From: Noviherbaspirillum humi
Lineage (GTDB): Bacteria; Pseudomonadota; Gammaproteobacteria; Burkholderiales; Burkholderiaceae_D
Direction of reading: 5' to 3'
Assembly: GCF_900188095.1 (NCBI RefSeq)
Contig: NZ_FZOT01000002.1
Location: 372,001-436,000 of the forward strand
DNA length: 64,000 bases
Positions 6,242 to 14,985 of this stretch are shown here, in pieces. Both the position numbers and the translations under genes were made by a program. Position 1 is the stretch's first letter, and every line of letters begins with the position of its first letter. The notes beneath the pieces were generated by a model, which ran no database searches, was not told the DNA's origin, and saw nothing but the letters and a program-made list of their open reading frames with translations.

Positions 6242-8782
6242 CTATTCTGCGCCGGCGCTCTTCTTCGGCGCTTCCCAGTTGAGCAGGGCTTCCGCGGCAC
6301 GCTTGCCGGCGAGGAAGGCATGATCGGCGTTGTAATACGCCCATTCGCCGAAGCGGCCGGCGAGCAGAATGTCCTGTTCGATCAGCCAGTCCCGGATCAG
6401 CGCCACCCGCCGCGTGCGCTCATGGTCGTGAATCACATAGGCATAAGGCATGTCCACCTGATGGGCAGTGAGCACCTCGTCTTCCGGACGCAGCAGGCCG
6501 ACGCGGATGCAATCGGCGATGCAGCGCGCGATCAGTTCCTGGCCATCGGCCGGCAGCGGCTTGCTGCCGGAATAGGTGATTTCGCAGGTCAGGCCGAAGC
6601 CGCCCGGGGGATTGCAGGCGGGGCTCGCATTCCCCTGGGCGAAGATGCGGTGAAACACCGTGTCTTCAGGATAGTAGATCCAGTGCTTGTCGGTGATGTT
6701 CTCGCGGGCGATGCCAAGGTTCACGCTGCGCACCGACACATGGCGCAAGCCGCGCGCTGCATCCCGAACCTCGGGCGGCGCCTCGTCGCCCATCCGCTTC
6801 ACCAGTTCAGGCAGCGGCATGGTGTTGACCAGGCTGTCGTAGCGGAAGCGCCGCCCGTCCGCCAGCGCCACCTCGTGCTCGCCCGGACATATCTTCACCA
6901 CGTCGGCATTCAGTTCGATATCGCCCTTGATGTGGGGCAGGAAGCCCTCCATCAACGCCTGGAAGCCGCCCCGCAGGGGATAGCCGATGCAGTTTGCCGC
7001 GCCGCCCTGCCGAACGGAAGGCTGCAGGGCGCCGCTCACCACTTCTTCCAGGTTCAGCCGCGGCGAGCGCTGTCCCAGCCAGGAGACTTCCATCTCGGAC
7101 AGCGGTATCGTCCACAGCTTGCGGTTATAGGGCAGGACGAAATGCCGCGCCATGCCGACGCCCCACAGCTGATGGATGAATTCCTCGAAATTGGCTGGCG
7201 CGCGTCTTTCCAGCGGCGTCACCCGGCCCGACGCATCCACCGTCGCGCCGGCGCCATAGGCTGCATCGATCGCACCCAGGATGCATTCGTTCACCACGCT
7301 GGCCGGCAAGCCGTACAGCGCCCGCTCGAAAGGATAGCGGGTGTAGGTCTGCTTGCTGTAGATCCAGGCTTCCCGCTCCTGCCAGTGCTGATTTTCCCCG
7401 AGCAGGACGCGATACATCTCCATCACGTAGGGATCGCTGGCGAACATCGCATGCCCGGCCTGATCGAAAGTGAAGCCCTTGTCGTGAATCGAGCGGCACC
7501 AGCCGCCGACGCGGTCATGCTTTTCCAGCAGCAGGGTGTCTGCGCCCAGGTGAAAGGCGGTGGACAGGCCGGCGGGCCCCGCGCCGAGGATGACGTGCCG
7601 CCGCGCGGGTGCGGCATCCCGCAGCACCGCCTGCCGCCGCAGCGGGTTCACGTCAATATTTTCGCCGGCAGACGGCTCGACACGGCGGCTTGCGGCCTGC
7701 TCCATCAGTTCACGCATCCTGGTCGCCGTCGCGTCCCAGGACGTTGCGGCCAGCACGGCGCGCATTTTCTCGACCTTCTCCAGCAGTTCCTGGCGCGGCG
7801 CCAGCAGGGCAGCCTCGCAGGCGCGGATGAAAGCGGGGGCATCGCCGGCAATGGCGACGATGTCGCTGTAGTTGTCGGCCACGTCGGCCACCGGCGTGCT
7901 GACGATGGGCAGTTCCGCCGCCATGTACTCCAGCGTCTTGGTCGGGCTGATGTAGCGGGTGGACTCGTTGATGGCGAACGGCAGCAGGCATACATCCCAG
8001 CCGGCGAGGAAATTCGGCAGCACTTCGTACGGCTGCGGGCCGAGATAATGGATGTTGGGACGCTGCGGCAGGATGGCAGGATCGACCTTCACCACCGGGC
8101 CGACCAGCACGATCTGCCACTGCGGATGCGCATCGGCTAGCTGGCCTACCAAATCGACGTCGAAGCGCTCATCGATCACGCCATAAAAGCCAAGGCGCGG
8201 GCCCGGGATGCTGCGATGCGCCGGATGGGAGTTGGCCCGGTCCAGCGCCTGCTTGAAGTGGGTCACGTCGACGCTGCTCGGAAAGCAGTGCACGTTCGGA
8301 TGGCGGTCGCGCTTGGCGCGGTACAGGCTGGGGCCGCCGGTGAATACGATATCGGCCAGCTTCAGCACCGCGCTTTCCCTTTGCAGCAGCTGCTTGGGCG
8401 CGTTCCTGAAGGCAGCAAGTTCATCCATGCAGTCGTACACCACCAGACGCGGCCGCAGCGCCTGCAGCAGCGGCAACGCCATCGGCGTATAGAACCAGGC
8501 GATATGCTCGTCGTAATCCTGCACCGCCTGCCGCACCAGCTTCTGCAGGTGCGGCAGCTGATCGTCATGGAAGCCCGGCATGCGGACCGGGGTATGCGGC
8601 TGGCAGACCAGGATGTTGGGCGCCGGCGCATAGGTTTTCATGAACGGTTCGCCATCGTGGAGGATCGGCTCCTCCACCACGACGATCGGAAAATGCTTGG
8701 ACAGGCGCGTCAGAAGATGTTGCGGCCGCTGATAAACGAAATCCCAGCGCAGGTGAGAAAAGACGATGATTGCAGAAGCCAT
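6242..8782 (-). CDS. Fusion: glycosyltransferase plus FAD/NAD(P)-binding UDP-galactopyranose-mutase-like oxidoreductase
   Basis: One 846-residue frame starting at ATG 8782 with AAGGAG 6 bases upstream. Residues 1-360 are a GT-B-type glycosyltransferase: an N-terminal Rossmann half beginning IIVFSHLRWDFVYQRPQHLL, a conserved PRLGFYGVIDERFD, and a donor-site stretch near 280-300 (SPTKTLEYMAAELPIVST). A 35-residue linker follows. Residues 396-846 start a new Rossmann fold with HVILGAGPAGLS (GAGPAG at 400-405), LLLEKHDRVGGWCRS, and later RYPFERALYG, as in protoporphyrinogen-oxidase/UDP-galactopyranose-mutase relatives. The C-terminal GRFGEWAYYNADHAFLAGK closes the FAD site. The fusion suggests sugar-ring modification coupled to transfer, or a tethered pair in surface glycan synthesis. 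Whether the second half is a true mutase is uncertain. Confidence 0.82.
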   Translation of the reverse strand: MASAIIVFSHLRWDFVYQRPQHLLTRLSKHFPIVVVEEPILHDGEPFMKTYAPAPNILVCQPHTPVRMPGFHDDQLPHLQKLVRQAVQDYDEHIAWFYTPMALPLLQALRPRLVVYDCMDELAAFRNAPKQLLQRESAVLKLADIVFTGGPSLYRAKRDRHPNVHCFPSSVDVTHFKQALDRANSHPAHRSIPGPRLGFYGVIDERFDVDLVGQLADAHPQWQIVLVGPVVKVDPAILPQRPNIHYLGPQPYEVLPNFLAGWDVCLLPFAINESTRYISPTKTLEYMAAELPIVSTPVADVADNYSDIVAIAGDAPAFIRACEAALLAPRQELLEKVEKMRAVLAATSWDATATRMRELMEQAASRRVEPSAGENIDVNPLRRQAVLRDAAPARRHVILGAGPAGLSTAFHLGADTLLLEKHDRVGGWCRSIHDKGFTFDQAGHAMFASDPYVMEMYRVLLGENQHWQEREAWIYSKQTYTRYPFERALYGLPASVVNECILGAIDAAYGAGATVDASGRVTPLERRAPANFEEFIHQLWGVGMARHFVLPYNRKLWTIPLSEMEVSWLGQRSPRLNLEEVVSGALQPSVRQGGAANCIGYPLRGGFQALMEGFLPHIKGDIELNADVVKICPGEHEVALADGRRFRYDSLVNTMPLPELVKRMGDEAPPEVRDAARGLRHVSVRSVNLGIARENITDKHWIYYPEDTVFHRIFAQGNASPACNPPGGFGLTCEITYSGSKPLPADGQELIARCIADCIRVGLLRPEDEVLTAHQVDMPYAYVIHDHERTRRVALIRDWLIEQDILLAGRFGEWAYYNADHAFLAGKRAAEALLNWEAPKKSAGAE

Positions 8783-9755
8783 ACTATCTCCTTGCCTGTT
8801 GACGTGTTGATTTCATGGACGCCTTGCGGCCAACGCGGCGAGACGCATGAAGCGGCGGGCGAGCGCGCCGCCGGGCAATGATTGAAATCGGAGTGATGCC
8901 GCATACGTCTGCGCTCCCCGGGCTGGGAACGCCGCCTGTTTCGCTGGAATGCCGTATGCGCTGCATGGGGTGTGTGCGGGAATTTCTGGGCCGATCAGCT
9001 GTTGATTCGATGCAGCAGTGATCGATGCGAATCGTCGGTCCGGGACCGGCGCATCGTGTCGCTGCCTGTCTTCTGCCTGTTGGTTCGCCGCCGGCATGGC
9101 GGAATGTCGAAAGTGGTTTCGCTGCTGTGCTGGCTCCTTTCCGCGAGCGCTTCGTTGCCGCCAGGCTCAGGCGCCTGTCTGTCACGACAAACCCTGCTGC
9201 AGGTGCAATTCCCGTGCCGGTTCTTCGTGCGATGGCATTCATTCGCCCTTGCACAAATATACGGACCATGGCGGGCCCCTCTCCTGATCTTCCTCAACCG
9301 GAAACCGGCATCTCCGCTCATCGGTATGCTTCCTGCTTGGTGCAGACCGGAACCTCGGCGGCAAGCTGCGGCAAACCATGGCTGCCCTGGCGATGAACCA
9401 TTACCCGGCTCGGCCGGCTGGCCGGATGCATGAGGCGCTGCGTGGCCCCGCTGCATGTAAATAAGCTCAGGCCGATGTAATGATTACTCGCAGCCGACCA
9501 GGGCGAACGGTTACCAAAAGTCAGGAGATCGTTGCATGGCGAACATCCGCAGGGCATCAAGCTTAAGAGGGCTCAAGCCTTGCGCGCATCTTCTTCGACA
9601 TGGCATCAGTACCGGGCGCAAGGGCGCGCCTATGATGGAACGGGGGCAGAGAATGCGGTTTGCAAGCCGCGTCCTGCCCGGCACTCATCGTTAATGAAAT
9701 TTGAATCTTCCCCCTGCCGCTGCTGCGGCCGGGGAAAACAGGGAGCCAGCCATAC
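8783..9755. other. Long intergenic stretch without a supported gene
   Basis: 973 bases between the fusion gene (minus) and the hybrid kinase (plus). Several frames of 80-160 codons are open on both strands, but none has recognisable sequence, a matching ribosome-binding site or consistent codon usage. It should contain the promoters of both flanking genes. I see no tRNA, no T-run terminator and no array of repeats. An undetected small RNA or a decayed gene is possible. Confidence 0.4.
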
Positions 9756-11906
9756 ATGGCAGCATTCGGCAACATTGCGAAAACCAGCAGCAACGATCCT
9801 CGGTTCAAGGCTCCTGCAGGCGCCATGAGGCACGACGGGATAGAAAGCGCTGACATGGATCAGAAGCCAATCATGCCCATCGGAACCGAGGCCGCCTCCA
9901 CGCTGCTGCAACGCATCTGCGAGGATAGTCCGGCACTGGTTGCCTATCTCGACGCAGCCTGCCGCTACCGTTATGTCAGCGCCACCTACGAGAAATGGTT
10001 CGGCCGCCCGCGCGCCGAATTGGTCGGCGCCCGCCTGCAAGACCTCGACGGCATGGCTTACGCGCAGATGCGGCCGCATATCGAGCAGGCGCTGCGCGGC
10101 GAGCAGGTGCGTTACGAAGCGAGCATCGAAACCCGGCACGGCGCGCGCCAGCTCACCGGCTTCTATATCCCGGACCGGGACGCGCATGGCAAGGTGATCG
10201 GCTTCTGTTCCATCGCCGTCGACGTCACCGAGCGCAGCCATGCCGAGCAGGCGCTGCGGGAACGCGAACGCGAACTGCAGGCAGCGGAGGAGCGGCTGAG
10301 GCTGCGCGAGCGGGAATTCAAGACCCTGGTGGAGAATTCGCCGGACATCATCCTGCGCATGGATGGCGGCATGCGCCATCTCTACGCGAATCCGGCGATC
10401 GAACGCCTGACCGGTCAGCCGGCCGCGGCGCTGCTCGGCCGCACCAAGGCGGAAGCCGGCCTCCCTGAATCGGTGGCGGCGCCCTGGGACAAGGCAGCTG
10501 CGGCGGCCTTCGCCAGCGGGCGGGAGCAGAAGCTTGAATTCGAGCATGTCATCCAGGGGGAATTGCGCTATTTCTCCGGCCGCATTGTGCCGGAAGCCGA
10601 TGGGGCCGGCCATGTGGAATCGGTGATCAGCATCGCCTATGACGTCACCGAGCGCGCCCGCATCGCCCGGGAAAGGGATGAATCGCTCGCAAGGGAACGC
10701 ACCGCACGCATCCAGGCCGAGACCGCCGCCCGTGCCCGCGACGAATTTCTCAACGTCGTATCGCATGAGCTGCGCGCGCCCTTGAACGGCATCCAGAGCT
10801 GGGCTCACGTGCTGGAAAACTATGTCAAGGATGCGAGCAGTTCGCCTCTCGTGGGGCGGGCGCTGCAGGGAATCAAGACCGGCGTGAGCCAACAGGTGCG
10901 GCTCATCGAGGAATTGCTCGACGTGACCCGCATGATGAGCGGCAGGTTGCGCCTGGTGAAGCAGCCGCTGACCCTGCTGCCGGTGCTGCAATCGACGGTC
11001 GACGCCATGCGGGAGCAAGCCGCCGCCCGCCACATCGAATTGCAATGCACCTACGGCATCACCACCGAGCAGGTGGAAGGCGATTCCGACCGGCTGCAGC
11101 AGGTGCTGCGCAATCTGCTGTCGAACGCGCTGAAGTTCACCCGCGAGCATGGACATGTATGGGTCACCGCCACCTGCTCAAGCGACGAGATCCGCATCAC
11201 CGTGCGCGACGACGGCATCGGCGTGTCGCCGGATTTCCTTCCCTTCCTGTTCGACCGCTTCAGCCAGAAGGACACCTCCAGCACGCGCGGCCACAACGGC
11301 CTCGGCCTGGGGCTGTTCATGGCGCGCAGCCTGGTGGAACTGCATGGCGGCCGCATCACTGCGGAGAGCGAGGGCGAAGCGCGCGGAACGCAGTTTTCGG
11401 TGTACCTGCCGTTGCGCGAGCCGTCGGAGAAATACATCCCGGCGATCCACGCCACCAACATCGACGACAATGCGATGCCGCTGCCCTCGCTTGCCGGTCT
11501 GAGGGTGCTGCTGGTGGACGACCAGGAGGAGGCGCGCGAATCACTCACCATCGTGCTGTCTTCCGCCGGCGCCCGGGTGTTCGCCGCCAGCACCGCGAAG
11601 GAAGTGCTGGCCTGGCTCGCGACCCTCGCGCCAGATGAGTATCCGGATGTGCTGGTGAGCGACATCGCGATGCCGGGCGAAGACGGCTACACCGTTCTGC
11701 GCCGCATCCGGTCCTGGCAGCGGCAGGATGGCGCCACGCCGCTGCAACGCCTGCCGGCCCTGGCGCTGACCGCTTTCGCCCAGCGCGAGGATCGCATCCG
11801 CGCCCTCACCGCGGGCTTCCAGATGCATGTCACCAAGCCGGTGGCTCCGGAAGAGCTAATCGTGGTGATCGATACGCTGGCGCCGCACGACCGCACACGC
11901 CGGTAA
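9756..11906 (+). CDS. Hybrid sensor histidine kinase with two PAS domains and a receiver
   Basis: A 716-residue protein. PAS 1 spans about residues 50-160 and ends in a PAC-like AVDVTERSHAEQ; a coiled stretch (165-188) leads to PAS 2 at about 188-302, also ending YDVTERARI. The HisKA dimerisation helix carries VVSHELRAPLNG with phospho-acceptor H337. The ATPase domain shows LLSNALKFT (N box), VRDDGIGV (G1) and GLGLGLFMA (G2). A C-terminal receiver begins VLLVDDQ with acceptor D636 in SDIAMPG and a later TKP lysine. No membrane segment is visible, so it is probably cytosolic and senses through PAS. ATG 9756 has GGGAG 10 bases upstream; ATG 9855 is a plausible alternative that loses no domain. 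The next gene, convergent, is a response regulator that might be its partner. Confidence 0.9.
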   Translation: MAAFGNIAKTSSNDPRFKAPAGAMRHDGIESADMDQKPIMPIGTEAASTLLQRICEDSPALVAYLDAACRYRYVSATYEKWFGRPRAELVGARLQDLDGMAYAQMRPHIEQALRGEQVRYEASIETRHGARQLTGFYIPDRDAHGKVIGFCSIAVDVTERSHAEQALRERERELQAAEERLRLREREFKTLVENSPDIILRMDGGMRHLYANPAIERLTGQPAAALLGRTKAEAGLPESVAAPWDKAAAAAFASGREQKLEFEHVIQGELRYFSGRIVPEADGAGHVESVISIAYDVTERARIARERDESLARERTARIQAETAARARDEFLNVVSHELRAPLNGIQSWAHVLENYVKDASSSPLVGRALQGIKTGVSQQVRLIEELLDVTRMMSGRLRLVKQPLTLLPVLQSTVDAMREQAAARHIELQCTYGITTEQVEGDSDRLQQVLRNLLSNALKFTREHGHVWVTATCSSDEIRITVRDDGIGVSPDFLPFLFDRFSQKDTSSTRGHNGLGLGLFMARSLVELHGGRITAESEGEARGTQFSVYLPLREPSEKYIPAIHATNIDDNAMPLPSLAGLRVLLVDDQEEARESLTIVLSSAGARVFAASTAKEVLAWLATLAPDEYPDVLVSDIAMPGEDGYTVLRRIRSWQRQDGATPLQRLPALALTAFAQREDRIRALTAGFQMHVTKPVAPEELIVVIDTLAPHDRTRR

Positions 11907-11925
11907 AGCAACTTCTGCAAAACGG

Positions 11926-11957
11926 AAAAGCCGGCGCCTTGCGGCAGCCGGCTTTTT
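11926..11957 (+). terminator. Rho-independent terminator after the hybrid kinase
   Basis: The stem AAAGCCGGC (11927-11935) pairs with GCCGGCTTT (11947-11955) across an 11-base loop and is followed by T's. It lies 20 bases after the kinase stop codon, and an A-run on the other side would also serve the convergent regulator. Confidence 0.85.
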
Positions 11958-11996
11958 CATTGGCTGGCGATGATGCGGGCATGGCGCCCGCGTCGC

Positions 11997-13388
11997 TCAG
12001 TGCATCGAATCGCTGCTGTGCAGCGTGGAATCGTCGTTCTTCGGCACGCCCTCGTAGGGACCATACTCCTCGAGCCGGTTGTAGAGCGTCTTCAGGCTGA
12101 TGCCGAGGATGTCGGCCGCCCGCTTCTTCACGCCGCCGCACAACTCCAGGGTTGCGTAGATCAGCTTGCGGTCGACGTCGGCCAGCGAGGTGCCGACCGG
12201 GATGGCGAGCGTCAAGCCCACCGGCGACTGGCTGGTGGTGACCGGCGTCAGCGCGGCGGCATCAATCACCTGGTCGGACAGGATGAATGCCCGCTGCACG
12301 TGATTGCGCAGCTCGCGCACATTGCCCGGCCAGTGGTAGTTCATCAGGGACGACAGGCTATCGGGTGCGAACACTTTGCTGGCGCCATGCGCCGCGTTGA
12401 GTTCATCGAGGAAATGCTGGGCCAGCAATTCCACGTCATTGCGGCGCTCGCGCAGCGGCGGGATGCGCAGCGGGAACACGTTCAGGCGGTGGTACAGGTC
12501 GAGGCGCAATTTGCCTTCGGCGACGGCCGCTTCCGGATCCCGGTTGCTGGCGGCGACCACCCGCACATCGGTTTCCAGTTCCTGATTGCTGCCGATGCGC
12601 ATGAAGGTGCCGGACTCCAGCACCCGCAGCAGCTTGACCTGCAGCTCGATCGGCATTTCGGTGATCTCGTCGAGAAACAGCGTGCCGCCGTTGGCGCGCT
12701 CGAAATAGCCTTTGTGCTGGCGGTCGGCGCCGGTGAAGCTGCCCTTCTCGTGGCCGAAGATTTCGCTCTCGATCAGCTGCGGCGAGATGGCGCCGCAGTT
12801 CACCGGCAGGAAGGGATGCTTGCTGCGCAGGCTGAGATCGTGGATGGTCTTGGCGGCCAGTTCCTTGCCGGTGCCGCTTTCGCCGAGCAGCAGCACCGTG
12901 GCTTCGGTCGGGGCGACGCGGCTGATGTGGTTGTACAGCTTCTGCATCACCGGCGCCGCGCCGAGCATCTGGCCGAAATGGCCCAGGCGGCGCAATTCGC
13001 TGCGCAGTTCGCCGATCTCCTTCTTCAGATCGTCGGTGCGCGGCACGCGGGACAACAAGCCCTTCAGGCGGCGGAAGTTAATCGGCTTGGTCAGGTAGTC
13101 GGCGGCGCCGAGGCGCAGTGCCTCCACCGCCGTCTCCACGCTGGCATGGCCGGTGATGAGCACGATTTCAGTGGTCGCCCGCGATTCGATGTCGTTGAAC
13201 AAGTCCATGCCGCTGCCATCCGGCAGCTTGAGATCGATCAGCACCACGTCCGGACGCCGTTGCTGCATCTGTTCCTTGGCATCCGCGATGCTGCCGGCGA
13301 CGGCAACCGTGAAGCCTTCCGCGCCGGTGATCTCGGCCAGCGCTTCCCTGGTATTGACATCGTCATCGACGATTAGCACATGAGGCAT
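11997..13388 (-). CDS. NtrC-family sigma-54-dependent response regulator
   Basis: A 463-residue protein with three domains in order. Receiver (1-115): VLIVDDD, acceptor D52 in LIDLKLP, and K101 of the TKP motif. AAA+ activator (about 140-370): Walker A GESGTGKE at 169-176, the sigma-54 contact loop GSFTGA at 216-221 (a common Ser variant of GAFTGA), [12 protein letters not shown] (Walker B), and the arginine finger region ending PPLRER. Fis-type helix-turn-helix at the C-terminus: [21 protein letters not shown]. It should activate sigma-54 promoters after phosphorylation. No dedicated kinase is co-directional; the hybrid kinase just downstream is convergent. It is clearly paralogous to the receiver-less activator at 14986. 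The start has only a weak ribosome-binding site. Confidence 0.93.
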   Translation of the reverse strand: MPHVLIVDDDVNTREALAEITGAEGFTVAVAGSIADAKEQMQQRRPDVVLIDLKLPDGSGMDLFNDIESRATTEIVLITGHASVETAVEALRLGAADYLTKPINFRRLKGLLSRVPRTDDLKKEIGELRSELRRLGHFGQMLGAAPVMQKLYNHISRVAPTEATVLLLGESGTGKELAAKTIHDLSLRSKHPFLPVNCGAISPQLIESEIFGHEKGSFTGADRQHKGYFERANGGTLFLDEITEMPIELQVKLLRVLESGTFMRIGSNQELETDVRVVAASNRDPEAAVAEGKLRLDLYHRLNVFPLRIPPLRERRNDVELLAQHFLDELNAAHGASKVFAPDSLSSLMNYHWPGNVRELRNHVQRAFILSDQVIDAAALTPVTTSQSPVGLTLAIPVGTSLADVDRKLIYATLELCGGVKKRAADILGISLKTLYNRLEEYGPYEGVPKNDDSTLHSSDSMH

Positions 13389-14100
13389 AAGTCGTTATCT
13401 CTATCCGTGTATGGTTGACAGGTTACCGGTATGCGGCAAGCGTTGCGGACGGCATGGCTGGCGTCGTCACGGCTGCCGTATCCAGGTCTTGGTTATAGGT
13501 AAAAAATAGAGAAGGACGTGTTGCGATCATCGATCCGAACGCAACGCCTGATCCGGCCTGGGCGGCGCCATGGAGAACAGGCCGCGCAAACAGACTCTTG
13601 CAGGAAGCGGCGCGCTTGCGCGAAACGCCATTGCAGTCGCCTGGTTCGCCATGCATGTTCGTCGGAAACTGATCTCCATCACGCAGACAAAAGCCTTGCT
13701 CGTCATCGGCTCCCATACTGAAGCCGCTTTTATTATCGCCTAGAGCCCGACCTCGTCAATTCGGCTTTCGCAATGCTTATCGCTTTTCTTTTGCGTACTG
13801 CGTATTTTCCCGAGAGCGCCGGACCGTCCGCGGGGCGGCACAGGGCGATGTCCCGATCGGAAAATGGGGCACACGGTGTAAAGACTGCATGGGACGAGAC
13901 AGGTTCACCCGCGGAAGCGGGAAACCCGATAAAAGCTTGATCGGAGAAGACACCGCGCATCGCGGAGCCTTCTCGAAATGGCAGGAGGAAATCCCGCGGC
14001 CGCCGCGTACTGAACACGGCACTGCCGCGCGGATTTTCCTCAGTGCAGTGCCGGGATGCAAATCCGCCCGGAAAGGCGTCTGCAATTCCCGACGATCGGA
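13389..14100. other. Long intergenic stretch upstream of the NtrC-type regulator
   Basis: 712 bases with no supported gene. Open frames here are unrecognisable and rich in Arg/Ser/Cys, as expected for GC-rich noncoding DNA. An inverted repeat GTTGCG-N14-CGCAAC is at 13520-13545. I found no sigma-54 -24/-12 pair with correct spacing that also keeps TTGC. Confidence 0.4.
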
Positions 14101-14316
14101 TCAACGGGAAGAGCCGGTACCACCAGAGCTGCCGCTGGACATGCCGCCGGACGATGCGCCCGAACCCTTGGTGCCGGATGCGCCCGACGAGCTTGCGCCC
14201 GAAGCGCCGGAGCCCTGATCCGAGCTACCGCCTGCCTGGCGGCCGCAGCCGACCATGGTCATGCTCAATGCCGCTGCCAGCAGCAAAATCTTCGAAGTTT
14301 GACGTAGTGTGTTCAT
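14101..14316 (-). CDS. Small Ser/Gly-rich lipoprotein (copy 2)
   Basis: 71 residues. The signal peptide (residues 1-23) ends MVGC with the lipidated cysteine at 24. The mature part consists almost entirely of Gly, Ser and Ala with a few Gln/Thr, so it is probably an unstructured tether. The start ATG 14316 has AAAGGGCAG upstream. It begins 22 bases after the stop of a sister gene that shares the same signal-peptide layout (KILLLAAALSMTMVGCG against KTLLVAAALTLTMAGCG). Function unknown; probably periplasmic and membrane-anchored. A longer frame through 14469 exists but runs through the sister gene. Confidence 0.65.
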   Translation of the reverse strand: MNTLRQTSKILLLAAALSMTMVGCGRQAGGSSDQGSGASGASSSGASGTKGSGASSGGMSSGSSGGTGSSR

Positions 14317-14338
14317 GCTCTGCCCTTTCACTGGTTGG

Positions 14339-14551
14339 TTATTTCGCGCTGGAACCGCTCGAACCGCCTGCAGCGCCTGAAGACCCCATGGTGCCCGAAC
14401 CGCCGGATGAACTGGAAGCGCTGCCGGGCGTGCCGCCGCCGGTGGCGCCGGCACTCTGGTCTGAAGCATTGCGCTGGCCGCAGCCTGCCATGGTGAGGGT
14501 CAGAGCTGCTGCAACGAGTAGGGTTTTGGTGATGTTGTTCACTGCTTTCAT
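14339..14551 (-). CDS. Small Ser/Gly-rich lipoprotein (copy 1)
   Basis: 70 residues starting at ATG 14551, with AAAGGA 6 bases upstream. The signal peptide ends MAGC with the cysteine at residue 24, the same position as in copy 2. The mature chain is Gly/Ser/Ala/Thr low complexity. It is first in a likely two-gene transcript and lies between two sigma-54 activator genes, which suggests, without proof, regulation by one of them. No known family recognised. Confidence 0.7.
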   Translation of the reverse strand: MKAVNNITKTLLVAAALTLTMAGCGQRNASDQSAGATGGGTPGSASSSSGGSGTMGSSGAAGGSSGSSAK

Positions 14552-14985
14552 GCCACATCCTTTCTATCGACCGTTCGTCCGAGTCTTGACCATTACATTT
14601 GCGATAAGTTCTTGGCGTTTCGGCAAAGTGTTCTCATACCAGACCGAGCCAACATGAGCGCCGCGCATCGGCAAGCCTCGCGCTCCGGTTCCGCGCAGCA
14701 TCGTTCCCCATTCTGGCCGTGGCGAATAAATGAACTGCTCTTGTGATTCCGTTCGGGGACACCATATCGAACCTGTCCCGACGTCAAGAGTCCGATTCCG
14801 TTCGTATGCCCACATGACAGACTCGAACATCTGCGATCGGTCGGCGTGATGCCGGCTTCTCGGCGTACTTATTCGGTGCTTTACTGAATTAACGCAAGCG
14901 TCGGTCGGACTCCCGATGCAAGAATGGGAAACCTGCAGAGGCACGACCTGCATGCCGTCCTCCGCAAGATTGGATCACCGCTGAC
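14552..14985. other. Structured intergenic region between twin lipoproteins and the receiver-less activator
   Basis: 434 bases. It holds an inverted repeat GGGACA-N12-TGTCCC (14756-14779) and an 11-base direct repeat GATTCCGTTCG (14745-14755 and 14794-14804) that brackets it. No coding frame is convincing. The divergent arrangement makes it the control region for both flanks. Confidence 0.5.
14756..14779. promoter_or_regulatory. Candidate operator: inverted repeat flanked by direct repeats
   Basis: GGGACA and TGTCCC are separated by 12 bases, so the half-site centres are 18 bases apart, somewhat under two helical turns. The direct repeats GATTCCGTTCG sit immediately before and 14 bases after it. 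The position between divergent genes fits a regulator site, but no family is identified. Confidence 0.3.

Noticed and set aside
8784-9269. 161-codon minus-strand frame just upstream of the GT/oxidoreductase fusion
   Set aside because: No recognisable sequence, no ribosome-binding site, and it runs up to the fusion start, covering its AAGGAG region.
13733-14104. 123-codon minus-strand frame in the 712-base gap
   Set aside because: Unrecognisable, no ribosome-binding site; composition matches noncoding DNA.
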